Positions 1-6,878 are shown, counted from the stretch's first letter. The stretch: 10,087 bases of DNA from Anaerolineaceae bacterium UBA6801 (GCA_002452315.1 DKFH01000025.1:1-10087); one strand, 5' to 3'. Numbers and translations: made by a program. Notes: a model not told the origin generated them from the sequence alone.

Positions 1-1
1 T

Positions 2-1099
2 GTGACCATCGCCCTGGTCACCACCGATTCCTCGCCCATCGGTTATGTGGACCGCTCAGGCACCCTGTCCGATGCCGTCCCTTTAGAAGCCGACGGGAAT
101 TTGTTCGATCCAGCCATCGATTTTGTCGCCTACACAAACATTGAACAGGCCCAGGCCGACCTCAACGCTGAAATAATCCAGGCATATTATGTCATCCCTG
201 AAAATTTCCCTCAAAATCGAGAGGTAGAACTCTACTTTATGGATGCGCCCAGCATGGGCGCACAAAACCAATTCAGGGGATGGATCATCAATAACCTGGA
301 TCGCTTCCACCAGCTAGATCCCCAAAGCCTGGAAAGGCTCCAGGAAGGCAGCCTGTTGACTATGTCAACCCTCGATGGAAGCCGCCAGATGCGTGAAGGC
401 CAATGGTTCATGTTCATCGTCCCCATCATTGCCGGGATCACCTTCATCATCGTGGTTTTGTCCAGTGGTGGCTACCTGTTACAGGCCGTCGTGGAAGAAA
501 AAGAGAACCGCACCATGGAAATCGTCATCACCTCGGTCACGCCCAGGCAGTTGATGACCGGCAAGACCATCGGCAATATCAGCGTCGGGCTGACCCAACT
601 GGTAGTCTGGCTTGTCTTCGCCTGGATCGGATTGGATGTCGCAGGCAATTTCTGGCCTTTTTTGCAGGACTTTTCGATCCCGGGTGAAACCCTCTTGGTG
701 ATGGCATTGCTGTTCCTGCCCGCCTTTGTGATGATCGCGGCCATCATGTCCACCATTGGCGCCATCATGACCGATATGCGCGAGGCGCAGCAAGTCAGCT
801 CGGGGTTCTCCTCGCTGGTCACCATCCCCCTTTTTTTTGTCACCCCCATCATGATGAACCCCAACAGCACGATAGCCGTTATCCTGAGCTACTTCCCGCC
901 TTCAGCGCCGATCACCGTGCTGTTGCGCATGGCCTTCACCACGCTGCCCACCTGGCAGTTAACCCTTAACGTCCTGATCCTGGTGGTCTTTGCAGTTTTT
1001 TCTGTGTGGCTGGCCGGGCGAGCCTTTCGGATGGGTATGCTCCATTATGGCAAGAAAATTGCTTTCAAAGACCTCTTCACAAAGCAGGAGGCAGCATGA
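2..1099 (+). CDS. ABC-2 type transporter permease, 5'-truncated by window edge
   Basis: This is the membrane subunit of an ABC exporter of the NatB/YhaP-like ABC-2 family. The visible 365 residues start inside the large extracytoplasmic region (about 1-133). They continue into a hydrophobic helix (about 135-163), the family signature EEKENRTMEIVITSV (165-179) that precedes PRQLMTGK, and further membrane segments at about 189-212, 229-257, 268-285, 288-310 and 317-341. The paralogue just downstream has an N-terminal membrane helix and about 120 more residues before the matching point, so the GTG at position 2 is very unlikely to be the true start and the gene begins outside the window. Its TGA stop overlaps the next ATG (ATGA), which implies translational coupling. 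The ATPase partner is expected upstream but is not visible. The substrate is unknown; Na+, drugs or peptides are all possible for this family. Confidence 0.9.
   Translation: MTIALVTTDSSPIGYVDRSGTLSDAVPLEADGNLFDPAIDFVAYTNIEQAQADLNAEIIQAYYVIPENFPQNREVELYFMDAPSMGAQNQFRGWIINNLDRFHQLDPQSLERLQEGSLLTMSTLDGSRQMREGQWFMFIVPIIAGITFIIVVLSSGGYLLQAVVEEKENRTMEIVITSVTPRQLMTGKTIGNISVGLTQLVVWLVFAWIGLDVAGNFWPFLQDFSIPGETLLVMALLFLPAFVMIAAIMSTIGAIMTDMREAQQVSSGFSSLVTIPLFFVTPIMMNPNSTIAVILSYFPPSAPITVLLRMAFTTLPTWQLTLNVLILVVFAVFSVWLAGRAFRMGMLHYGKKIAFKDLFTKQEAA
1086..1091 (+). promoter_or_regulatory. Shine-Dalgarno site fixing the start of the second permease
   Basis: AGGAGG lies four bases before the ATG at 1096, inside the end of the upstream permease gene. 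It supports that ATG over the in-frame start 90 bases upstream at 1006, which has no such site and would prepend 30 residues that look unlike a permease N-terminus. Confidence 0.8.
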
Positions 1100-2358
1100 A
1101 TAAGACGTTAACCATTCTAAAGACCGAGTTTATCAACACGGTCACACGGCGCTCATTCATCCTGACGCTGATCCTGGTGCCCCTGGTGCCAGCGCTGATC
1201 CTGGGCGGGATTTCCCTGTTTGGGGACGATCAGCCCATCGAGTGGACTGACCCAACCCCCCAGCCCCAACCGGAAGAATTCCCCTCAGAGGGGTACCTTG
1301 ACCTGGCCAACATCATCACCCAAACACCAGAGTGGCTCGATGAGGCGCGTTTGATCCCCTTTGACAACCAGGCCGATGCCCATCAAGCTGTTCTGGCGGG
1401 AGAGATCAGCGGGTATTTCGTGATTCAACCGGATTACATGGCAACCGGTGCCATCACCTACTACAGCGAGGACTTTAACCCCATGTCCTCCATCGATACC
1501 ACCTGGGTGATCAATGCCCTGATCCAATTTAACCTCTTCGAAGGTGACCAGGTCGGTTTTGAGATCTTTCAAAACCCGATCCAGGCTAATTACATTGATC
1601 TTGCACCGGAAGTTACGGATGAAGGGATCAATATAAGCAACCCGATCGCTTTTTATATCCCCTACGGGATGACCTTACTGTTCTATGTCCTGATCTTCAC
1701 CTCCGCCAGCCTGATGATGAACAGCGTGGCCAAAGAGAAGGAAAACCGGGTCATGGAGATCCTGATCAGCTCCATCAAGCCGCGCGAGCTGCTCACAGGG
1801 AAGATCCTCGGCCTGGGATTGGTCGGCTTACTGCAACTGGTCGTCTGGCTGGGTTCGGCGCTGCTCATGCTGCAACTGGGCGGCAGGACGCTGCAATTTC
1901 TCTCCGACATTCAGCTCTCCTCGGGCATCCTCCTGTGGGGAATCGTCTTCTTCATTTTGGGTTACCTCTTATACGCAACTATTATGGCGGGTGTTGGCGC
2001 ACTGGTTGGCTCGGTCAAAGAGGCCTCTCAAGCGACATTTATCATCATTTTGCCCATCCTGATCCCCTTGTTGCTGGTGGGGGTCATCATTAACCAGCCA
2101 AATGCCCCCCTGCCCGTTGTGCTCAGCCTGATCCCCTTCACTGCGCCCAACACCATCATGACCCGCCTGGCTACCGCTCCCGTGCCGCTTTGGCAGCTGC
2201 TGGCAGCGATCGGCTTGCTGCTCATCACGGTCTTCATTCTCATCCGCGCGGTTTCAGGCATGTTCAGGGCTCAGTTTCTGCTGACAGGTCAAAAATTCAG
2301 CTTGGGATTGTTCATCAGGACCCTGCGCGGCAAGCAAGGGCAAGTCCTCGAATCATAA
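1096..2358 (+). CDS. ABC-2 type transporter permease
   Basis: This is a full-length 420-residue permease, homologous to the gene before it and probably its partner in a heteromeric exporter. The N-terminus is cytoplasmic (MNKTLTILKTEFINTVTRRS), followed by a membrane helix at about 20-42. A large extracytoplasmic domain (about 43-183) comes next, then the membrane domain. The latter has helices at about 184-208, 236-260, 277-302, 313-333, 338-356 and 364-388. The signature VAKEKENRVMEILISSIKPR (211-230) followed by ELLTGK matches the EEKENRTMEIVITS block of its neighbour, and a second cytoplasmic loop (SVKEAS, 306-311) matches TDMREAQ there. The start at 1096 is chosen for its AGGAGG site and the ATGA overlap with the upstream stop. 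An intrinsic terminator 34 bases after the stop closes the transcript. The transported substrate cannot be read from the sequence. Confidence 0.93.
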   Translation: MNKTLTILKTEFINTVTRRSFILTLILVPLVPALILGGISLFGDDQPIEWTDPTPQPQPEEFPSEGYLDLANIITQTPEWLDEARLIPFDNQADAHQAVLAGEISGYFVIQPDYMATGAITYYSEDFNPMSSIDTTWVINALIQFNLFEGDQVGFEIFQNPIQANYIDLAPEVTDEGINISNPIAFYIPYGMTLLFYVLIFTSASLMMNSVAKEKENRVMEILISSIKPRELLTGKILGLGLVGLLQLVVWLGSALLMLQLGGRTLQFLSDIQLSSGILLWGIVFFILGYLLYATIMAGVGALVGSVKEASQATFIIILPILIPLLLVGVIINQPNAPLPVVLSLIPFTAPNTIMTRLATAPVPLWQLLAAIGLLLITVFILIRAVSGMFRAQFLLTGQKFSLGLFIRTLRGKQGQVLES

Positions 2359-2391
2359 CGTAACAATGAAACCCAAAATAGGCAAAATTAC

Positions 2392-2430
2392 CAGCGTGAG
2401 CACATTTAAAACTGCCCACGCTGATTTTTT
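2392..2430 (+). terminator. Rho-independent terminator after the permease operon
   Basis: CAGCGTG (2392-2398) pairs perfectly with CACGCTG (2417-2423). After one A/C mismatch the helix continues with GC/GC, leaving a 12-base loop. The arm is followed by ATTTTTT (2424-2430). It lies 34 bases after the permease stop. Confidence 0.85.
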
Positions 2431-2443
2431 AAGTATTATGTAT

Positions 2444-2474
2444 CGAATTTGGAACCATTATTGCACCAATTTCG
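2444..2474. repeat. Imperfect inverted repeat in the permease-lipoprotein gap
   Basis: CGAATTTGG (2444-2452) and CCAATTTCG (2466-2474) are complementary except for a central T/T, with 13 bases between them. There is no T-run after it, so it is not a terminator. It lies between the permease terminator and the next promoter, so it could be a protein-binding dyad or chance in AT-rich DNA. Confidence 0.4.
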
Positions 2475-2485
2475 TCATATGGATA

Positions 2486-2560
2486 GCAATCCAATGGAAA
2501 CACCGCCTGTGTTCTTTTCAATAAGATGGTGCTTTGAATCCATGTGTTTCAATTTATTGC
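2486..2560. repeat. Long imperfect dyad overlapping the lipoprotein promoter
   Basis: The segment 2486-2503 (GCAATCCAATGGAAACAC) is largely complementary to 2544-2560 (GTGTTTCAATTTATTGC). About 15 pairs form, with small mismatches, around a 40-base spacer. The left arm also holds part of a competing small hairpin, AACAC (2499-2503) with GTGTT (2509-2513). The right arm covers the -35 region of the next promoter. It might be an operator dyad; chance cannot be excluded by eye. Confidence 0.3.
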
Positions 2561-2575
2561 AAAAGTCTATATAAT
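2547..2575 (+). promoter_or_regulatory. Candidate sigma-70-type promoter for the first lipoprotein gene
   Basis: A perfect TATAAT (-10) lies at 2570-2575. The best -35 at 17-base spacing is TTTCAA (2547-2552), which is weak, so the promoter may need an activator. Transcription would start about 35 bases before the ATG at 2618, after an upstream terminator. Confidence 0.55.
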
Positions 2576-2604
2576 TAAATGATTATCCACATCAATATGT
2601 TTGC

Positions 2605-2610
2605 GAGGAG
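2605..2610 (+). promoter_or_regulatory. Shine-Dalgarno site fixing the lipoprotein start
   Basis: GAGGAG lies seven bases before the ATG at 2618. This selects the start that places a lipoprotein signal peptide at the very N-terminus, rather than the in-frame ATG at 2579, which falls almost on the -10 box. Confidence 0.8.
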
Positions 2611-2617
2611 AAGAACA

Positions 2618-3757
2618 ATGAAGAAGTCAATTTTCCCTATTACCCTACTATTGATTTTCAGCCTGATTTTAGTGGGCTGTAATCTACCCACGCAGGAGAC
2701 GCCCGAATCCCAGGTGGACCTGTTGAACACGGCCGCAGCACAGACCGTTCAGGCCCAGCAAACCTTGATTGCCCAACCCACTGAAGTGCCTCCCACACAG
2801 GAAACCTTGCCCACAGAAACGCTGGAGGAGACGGAGACGGACACGCCCACCGAGCCACCCGCGCCAACCAGCACCCCCACCCTGGCAGCGACCCCTACCT
2901 CGCAAGCCAAATGCGACCAGGCCGGGTTTGTCTCCGAGACGGTACCCGATGGCTCAGATTTCAACCCGGGCCAGGCCTTTACCAAAACCTGGACCCTGAA
3001 AAATACGGGGAGCTGTACCTGGAATGCAGACTATGATGTGGTCTTCTTCAGCGGCAATGCCCTGGGTGCGCCAGCTGCCAAACCGCTCACCAGCGGGACG
3101 GTTTCCCCGGGGCAGCAAATCACCATTTCACTGGAATTGCAGGCACCCCTCACAGCCGGAACCCACCGGGGTGACTTCAAACTGCGCAATGCAGGCGGCG
3201 TCTTGTTTGGGATTGGCGACAAAGACGGTCCCTTCTGGGTCAAAATCGATGTACCCGGCACCACCTATGATTTCACCGACAAGGCGTGCGCATCCGGCGT
3301 AAAGTGGACCAGCGGTGCGGGTGAGCTACCCTGCCCTGGCACTGAGACGGGTAATAATGGCTGGATCGTGATCGTAGACGAACCCGTGCTGGAAAACCTT
3401 GTCGTCGATGACGAGCCCGGTATCAAGGTCAGCCCACAAAATGTCTCTGATGGCTGGATTCGGGGAACCTACCCCGAAATGAAGCTCACTGGCGGTGTTT
3501 CCTTCAAAGCCATTGTGGGATGCTACGGGGCTGCAAATTGTGATGTAAAGTTTAAATTGAATGCCCGCATCGATGGCGGCGCTGAACAAACTCTGGCAAC
3601 CTGGCACGAGATCCAGGATGGGAAATATAACCAGGTCAAAGTTGACCTGAGCAGCCTGGCGGGCAAAAATGTCCAGTTCATCTTGCTGGTGGAGGCCAAC
3701 GGCAGCCCTGAAAATGACCGGGCACTCTGGTTTGGCCCCCGAATTGAAGCAGATTAG
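2618..3757 (+). CDS. Lipoprotein with NBR1-type Ig-like domain and C-terminal beta-rich domain
   Basis: This is a 379-residue predicted lipoprotein, probably tethered outside the cytoplasmic membrane. The signal peptide MKKSIFPITLLLIFSLILVG ends at lipobox LVGC, with Cys21 as the acylation site. Residues 22-98 are a flexible Thr/Pro/Glu/Gln-rich linker that begins DLLNTAAAQTVQAQQT. Residues 99-213 match the NBR1 central Ig-like domain: the pattern FNPGQAFTKTWTLKNTGSCTW (first residue at 116, split here only as a motif) is followed by VSPGQ (163-167) and GDFKLRNAGGVLFG (185-198). Residues 218-379 form a second region that I do not recognise. It has four or five Cys (223, 239, 302, 308) and alternating beta-like segments ending ALWFGPRI (369-376), and resembles a carbohydrate-binding-type beta sandwich only in general character. 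It has its own promoter and a strong terminator 14 bases after the stop. The ligand is unknown. Confidence 0.88.
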   Translation: MKKSIFPITLLLIFSLILVGCNLPTQETPESQVDLLNTAAAQTVQAQQTLIAQPTEVPPTQETLPTETLEETETDTPTEPPAPTSTPTLAATPTSQAKCDQAGFVSETVPDGSDFNPGQAFTKTWTLKNTGSCTWNADYDVVFFSGNALGAPAAKPLTSGTVSPGQQITISLELQAPLTAGTHRGDFKLRNAGGVLFGIGDKDGPFWVKIDVPGTTYDFTDKACASGVKWTSGAGELPCPGTETGNNGWIVIVDEPVLENLVVDDEPGIKVSPQNVSDGWIRGTYPEMKLTGGVSFKAIVGCYGAANCDVKFKLNARIDGGAEQTLATWHEIQDGKYNQVKVDLSSLAGKNVQFILLVEANGSPENDRALWFGPRIEAD

Positions 3758-3771
3758 TTAATCTAACCATC

Positions 3772-3800
3772 AGGGGCGGCGTGTTCGCCGCCCCTTTTTT
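3772..3800 (+). terminator. Strong Rho-independent terminator after the first lipoprotein gene
   Basis: A perfect 10-bp stem, AGGGGCGGCG (3772-3781) with CGCCGCCCCT (3786-3795), has a TGTT loop and runs into TTTTTT (3795-3800). It begins 14 bases after the stop codon, so the next lipoprotein gene needs its own promoter. Confidence 0.95.
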
Positions 3801-3858
3801 GACCAATATGTTAGCATCGAAACCAATCATCAACGCTTTTATTCATCTTGGACTCAAC

Positions 3859-3886
3859 TTGACTTTTTCCACCCATCATCTACAAT
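3859..3886 (+). promoter_or_regulatory. Candidate sigma-70-type promoter for the second lipoprotein gene
   Basis: TTGACT (-35, 3859-3864) and TACAAT (-10, 3881-3886) are separated by 16 bases, each one base from consensus. The promoter lies just after a strong terminator and about 40 bases before the Shine-Dalgarno site of the next gene. It may also serve queG and the dus gene, since no terminator is visible before them. Confidence 0.7.
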
Positions 3887-3931
3887 AAAAGCTGACCATA
3901 ACAACCCCCCGGTCTGGAGGTAGGTAAACAT

Positions 3932-4549
3932 ATGCAACTCATCGCCCGAAAACACATCGTCTCGCTGATCCTCATCATGCTGCTTGGATTCATCCTCAGC
4001 GCCTGCCGATCTGCCGAGCCAGAATTGGATATTGATGCCCAAAAAACCGGCTTTGCCCTCACCGCAGATGCCCAGGCAACGATGACCGCCGCCGCTCAGC
4101 CCACCGCAACCGAGACACCGGTCCCCACGCCAACTTTTACACCGCTGCCACCCGCCACCAACACCCCCGTTGTCACGCCCACCGAGACAAATGGTGAAGT
4201 CCAGCCGCCCTCCGGTGGCACAGATCGCGCCCAGGTCATCGCGCAGGTACCCGCTGACAACACCAGTTTTCAACCCGGGGAAGCGTTTACCGTCACCTGG
4301 ACGCTTGAAAACCAGGGGACAACCACCTGGACCGTCAATTATTATATTGAATTCGCCTTTGGAGACTCCATGGGCGCGGAGGATAAGGTTTTTATGTGGC
4401 TGCCTGTTCCCCCCAACACCAGCCTACCCCTCACCGTCAATTTCACCGCCCCCGAAACGCCAGGCAGCAAGGTGTCTAACTGGAAATTGTTCAATGCCAA
4501 CGGCGAGGCCTTCTACGACTTCAGCGTCACCATCGTTGTGAATGAATAG
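3932..4549 (+). CDS. Small lipoprotein with a single NBR1-type Ig-like domain
   Basis: This is a 205-residue predicted lipoprotein related to the gene upstream. The signal peptide is MQLIARKHIVSLILIMLLGF followed by lipobox LSAC, with Cys25 acylated. Residues 26-98 are a low-complexity spacer containing LTADAQATMTAAAQPT and a Thr/Pro-rich run, like the linker of its neighbour. Residues 99-205 are an NBR1-type Ig-like domain: FQPGEAFTVTWTLENQGTTT (113-132), then W133, FAFGDSMG (141-148), VPPNTS, FTAPETPG (171-178) and NWKLFNANGEAFYDF (183-197). It lacks the extra C-terminal region of its neighbour and ends with the domain. GGAGG (3916-3920) lies 11 bases before the ATG. The two tandem genes look like divergent paralogues in the N-terminal two thirds. 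Function is unknown; a surface protein-protein or scaffold role would be inference from the domain type. Confidence 0.88.
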   Translation: MQLIARKHIVSLILIMLLGFILSACRSAEPELDIDAQKTGFALTADAQATMTAAAQPTATETPVPTPTFTPLPPATNTPVVTPTETNGEVQPPSGGTDRAQVIAQVPADNTSFQPGEAFTVTWTLENQGTTTWTVNYYIEFAFGDSMGAEDKVFMWLPVPPNTSLPLTVNFTAPETPGSKVSNWKLFNANGEAFYDFSVTIVVNE

Positions 4550-4574
4550 AGCAACCCGAATCAACCCCACCTGA

Positions 4575-4594
4575 CGATTGCACCGTATGCATCG
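4575..4594 (+). promoter_or_regulatory. Hairpin enclosing the queG start codon
   Basis: CGA-T-TGCA (4575-4582) pairs with TGCATCG (4588-4594) as a 7-bp stem with one bulged T and the loop CCGTA. The ATG at 4587-4589 spans the loop-stem boundary, and no clear Shine-Dalgarno sequence precedes it. It may dampen initiation or favour coupling to upstream translation; chance is possible. Confidence 0.3.
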
Positions 4595-5651
4595 TTTATC
4601 AACCCTGAAACAAGCAATCAGAACAGAGGCTCATCGGCTGGGGTTCACGCACTTTGTTGTATCTCCCGCCCATCCCGTACCGCACCTGCAAACCTACCTG
4701 GCGTGGGTGAGCGCCGGCCGCCATGCGGACATGGGCTACCTGGCGCGCACCGACACACTGGCCAAACGGGGCGACCCGGGCCTGATCCTGGCAGGCTGCC
4801 AGCGCGTCATGTGCCTGGCCATGCCCTATAACCCGCCGCATGCGCCCGTAGATGAAACCCGCCCCGGCTACGGCAGGATCTCCGCCTATGCCCGTACCAC
4901 CGATTACCACCTCATCATCCAGGAAAAGCTGAACGCGCTTGAGTCCTTCATCCACGCTCAAGCGGGTGAAGGGATCGGCTTTAAATCCTATGTCGATACC
5001 GGGCCTATCCTTGAGCGCGCCTTTGCAGCACAGGCCGGGCTTGGCATGTTCGGCAAGAACACCAACCTGATCATCCCCAAAGCGGGGTCATATGTCTTTT
5101 TGGCCGTGATCCTCACCGACCTGCCCTTGCCCCCCGACGCGCCTCTCAATCGTGACCCGTGCGGGTCTTGCCAGCGCTGCATCGAGGCCTGTCCCACCGA
5201 GTGCATCCGGGCCGATCGGACCCTCGACGCCGCTCGCTGCATCAGCTATCTCACCATTGAAAACAAGGGCATCATTCCCGACCCCCTGAAGAGCCAGGTG
5301 GGCAGCTGGCTGTTCGGCTGCGACATCTGCCAGATGGTCTGCCCGCACAATGCCCGGGCCGCCAGCCAGCCCGGCGCCCTCGGCCAGCTACGCCTGCCTG
5401 AATTCATGGACGTGGTGGAAATCATCACCTGGGGCCAGGCCGAATTCAAAGCAGTCACTGATGACACGGCACTTTCACGAGCCAGGCTGCGAGGGTTGGT
5501 CAGAAATGCCGCCATTGTCCTGGGCAACCAGCGCGAGATCCAGGCTCTTCCGGCCTTAAAAACCCGCCTGGACCAGGAAACCGATCCAACCATCCAGGAT
5601 GCCCTTCAATGGGCGCTCCAGCAAATTGAAACCAGCACAAGGGACGGCTGA
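4587..5651 (+). CDS. queG: Epoxyqueuosine reductase QueG
   Basis: QueG reduces epoxyqueuosine to queuosine at the wobble position (34) of tRNAs with GUN anticodons, using cobalamin and two [4Fe-4S] clusters in the cytoplasm. The 354-residue product has the full family layout. The N-terminal catalytic domain contains RISAYARTTDYH (97-108), YVDTGPILERAFAAQAGLG (135-153), whose Asp137 matches the conserved catalytic aspartate, and FGKNTNLI (155-162). The ferredoxin-like domain has CGSCQRCIEACPT (Cys192, 195, 198, 202), CISYLTIENKG (Cys218) and GCDICQMVCPHN (Cys245, 248, 252), which makes eight cluster ligands. A C-terminal helical HEAT-like region (about 290-345) is typical of QueG and is used in tRNA binding. 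The start is uncertain: ATG 4587 is preferred, but TTG at 4578 is in frame, and neither has a good ribosome site. The next gene follows after 7 bases. Confidence 0.95.
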   Translation: MHRLSTLKQAIRTEAHRLGFTHFVVSPAHPVPHLQTYLAWVSAGRHADMGYLARTDTLAKRGDPGLILAGCQRVMCLAMPYNPPHAPVDETRPGYGRISAYARTTDYHLIIQEKLNALESFIHAQAGEGIGFKSYVDTGPILERAFAAQAGLGMFGKNTNLIIPKAGSYVFLAVILTDLPLPPDAPLNRDPCGSCQRCIEACPTECIRADRTLDAARCISYLTIENKGIIPDPLKSQVGSWLFGCDICQMVCPHNARAASQPGALGQLRLPEFMDVVEIITWGQAEFKAVTDDTALSRARLRGLVRNAAIVLGNQREIQALPALKTRLDQETDPTIQDALQWALQQIETSTRDG

Positions 5652-5658
5652 CCCACCC

Positions 5659-6630
5659 ATGCAAGAGCAACCCACCTTTTTAATCGGCAACGTGCCTATC
5701 TTTGGCGATCTGATCCTGGCCCCCATGGACGGGATCACCGACCTGCCCTTTCGCGGCCTGTGCCGCCGCTTGGGATCGGCCATGAGCGTGACGGAATTCA
5801 TCAACGCCCTGGACGTGCTGGAGAATCATCCCCGTTACCCTAAACGACATACCTTTGAACCCTTTCACCGCCCCCTCTCCCTGCAGATGTTGGGCGACGA
5901 TGCCGATCAGATCCTGGCGGCAGCGCTGCAGCTTGTACCCCAGGTGCAGCCGGACATCATCGATATCAATTTAGGCTGCCAATCTAAAAATGTCACCTCC
6001 CGGGGCGCCGGGGCAGCCCTGATGAGGGAGCCCGAAAAGATCGCCGCCATTTTCCGGATGATGTGCGCCAATTTCAGCCAACCAATCACTGGCAAGATCC
6101 GCCTAGGATGGGATGAGGAATCGCTAAATTACCTGGAGGTCGCCCATGCCATCCAGGAGAGCGGCGGCGCCATGATCGCCGTTCATGGCCGCACCCGCCA
6201 GCAGGCCTACCGCGGCCAGGCGCGCTGGGAGCCCATCCGCGAGGTCAAAGAAGCCCTGACCATCCCGGTCATCGCCAACGGTGATGTGCGCACCGTGGCG
6301 GATATCGACCGCATCCAACAGGCCACCGGCTGTGATGCCGTCATGATCGGGCAGGCGGCTGTGGGCAACCCGTGGATCTTCAGCCGTATGGACCGGGAAG
6401 AAGTGCCCACACAGCAGGTCAAAGAAACTATCCTGGACCACTTCAACGCTATGCTTGATTTCTACGGCGAGCGCGGCGTGATCACCTTTCGTAAGTATCT
6501 CAAAGCCTATCTGGCGCCCTATGACATCCCCACAGAGGATTTACTCCTCCTGTTGAAAAGCACGGAACCGGTGTTCATCCGTGAGTGGCTCAAACGCTAC
6601 TTCGACCGCCTTGTAAAGGAGCGGGGGTAA
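5659..6630 (+). CDS. dus: tRNA-dihydrouridine synthase (Dus family, DusB-like)
   Basis: This FMN-dependent enzyme reduces specific uridines in tRNA to dihydrouridine. The 323-residue product has the Dus TIM barrel (about 1-245) and the small C-terminal helical tRNA-binding domain (about 250-323). Motifs are APMDGITDLPFR (21-32), the catalytic-cysteine segment INLGCQSKNVTSRGAGAALM (103-122) with Cys107, KIRLGWDE (146-153), VHGRTRQQAYRG (175-186), VIANGDV (204-210) and MIGQAAVGNPWIF (229-241). Two positions depart from the usual family pattern: GCP is GCQ, and the usual GR of the phosphate-binding loop is GQ. All other core residues are present, so it is probably active. The ATG at 5659 puts the barrel at the N-terminus as expected; an in-frame ATG at 5599 inside queG would add 20 unlikely residues. 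It is co-directional with queG after a 7-base gap, so the two are probably one operon. The subfamily assignment is tentative. Confidence 0.92.
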   Translation: MQEQPTFLIGNVPIFGDLILAPMDGITDLPFRGLCRRLGSAMSVTEFINALDVLENHPRYPKRHTFEPFHRPLSLQMLGDDADQILAAALQLVPQVQPDIIDINLGCQSKNVTSRGAGAALMREPEKIAAIFRMMCANFSQPITGKIRLGWDEESLNYLEVAHAIQESGGAMIAVHGRTRQQAYRGQARWEPIREVKEALTIPVIANGDVRTVADIDRIQQATGCDAVMIGQAAVGNPWIFSRMDREEVPTQQVKETILDHFNAMLDFYGERGVITFRKYLKAYLAPYDIPTEDLLLLLKSTEPVFIREWLKRYFDRLVKERG

Positions 6631-6765
6631 CCACCGGGCATCGCACATGGGTTGAACCCGAGCCAAACATCTTTATTCCACAGAAATGCCGTGCCCTCCA
6701 TCGTAAGGGATCGAAACCCACCGTCAGGATGATTTCAAAAGTTCATTGCGTATCAGGCGCTCATC

Positions 6766-6793
6766 TTGCACAAATTTCACTGTCGGGTATAAT
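6766..6793 (+). promoter_or_regulatory. Candidate promoter of rpsO-pnp
   Basis: TTGCAC (-35, 6766-6771) and a perfect TATAAT (-10, 6788-6793) are separated by 16 bases. Initiation near 6800 would give a leader of about 80 bases before rpsO. The 135 bases between the dus stop and this site hold nothing else I can support, and no intrinsic terminator. Confidence 0.7.
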
Positions 6794-6799
6794 CTAAGC

Positions 6800-6878
6800 C
6801 TGTGACTGGTCCTGTGCCTGGTTACGGCTGGGTGCATGGAGACCTGCAAAATAAAAAACTTAAAGGAGTAGCAGTGTC
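6800..6878 (+). promoter_or_regulatory. rpsO 5' leader, possible S15 autoregulatory RNA
   Basis: Between the promoter and rpsO, GGTC (6808-6811) can pair with GACC (6841-6844). This encloses a smaller stem, GCC (6816-6818) with GGC (6826-6828), and a GC-rich segment. An A-rich single-stranded stretch and a good Shine-Dalgarno site (AAAGGAG, 6862-6868) follow, ten bases from the ATG. S15 of several bacteria represses its own messenger by binding leader structures of this size. The fold here is weak by eye and the role is inference from the gene. Confidence 0.35.

Noticed and set aside
2..4. GTG at the left edge as the start of the first permease
   Set aside because: The sequence opens inside the extracytoplasmic domain and lacks the N-terminal helix present in its paralogue, so the gene continues upstream.
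1006..1095. N-terminal extension of the second permease
   Set aside because: It overlaps the first permease in another frame, reads unlike a permease N-terminus, and AGGAGG plus the ATGA overlap point to 1096.
3854..4273. Minus-strand open frame of 139 codons opposite the second lipoprotein gene
   Set aside because: It mirrors the Thr/Pro-rich linker, giving Gly/Arg-rich nonsense with no ribosome site; the + strand gene has a signal peptide and a known domain.
5599..5658. N-terminal extension of the dus gene inside queG
   Set aside because: It is an out-of-frame reading of conserved queG sequence; Dus proteins normally begin shortly before the APM motif, which fits ATG 5659.
6640..6725. tRNA-like T-arm sequences (GGGTTGAACCC and, on the other strand, GGGTTTCGATCCC)
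   Set aside because: No matching acceptor, D or anticodon arms can be built around them, and the stem pairing is incomplete.
6585..6797. Small + strand open frame after the dus gene
   Set aside because: It starts inside dus in another frame, has no ribosome site, runs across the rpsO promoter and has no recognisable content.
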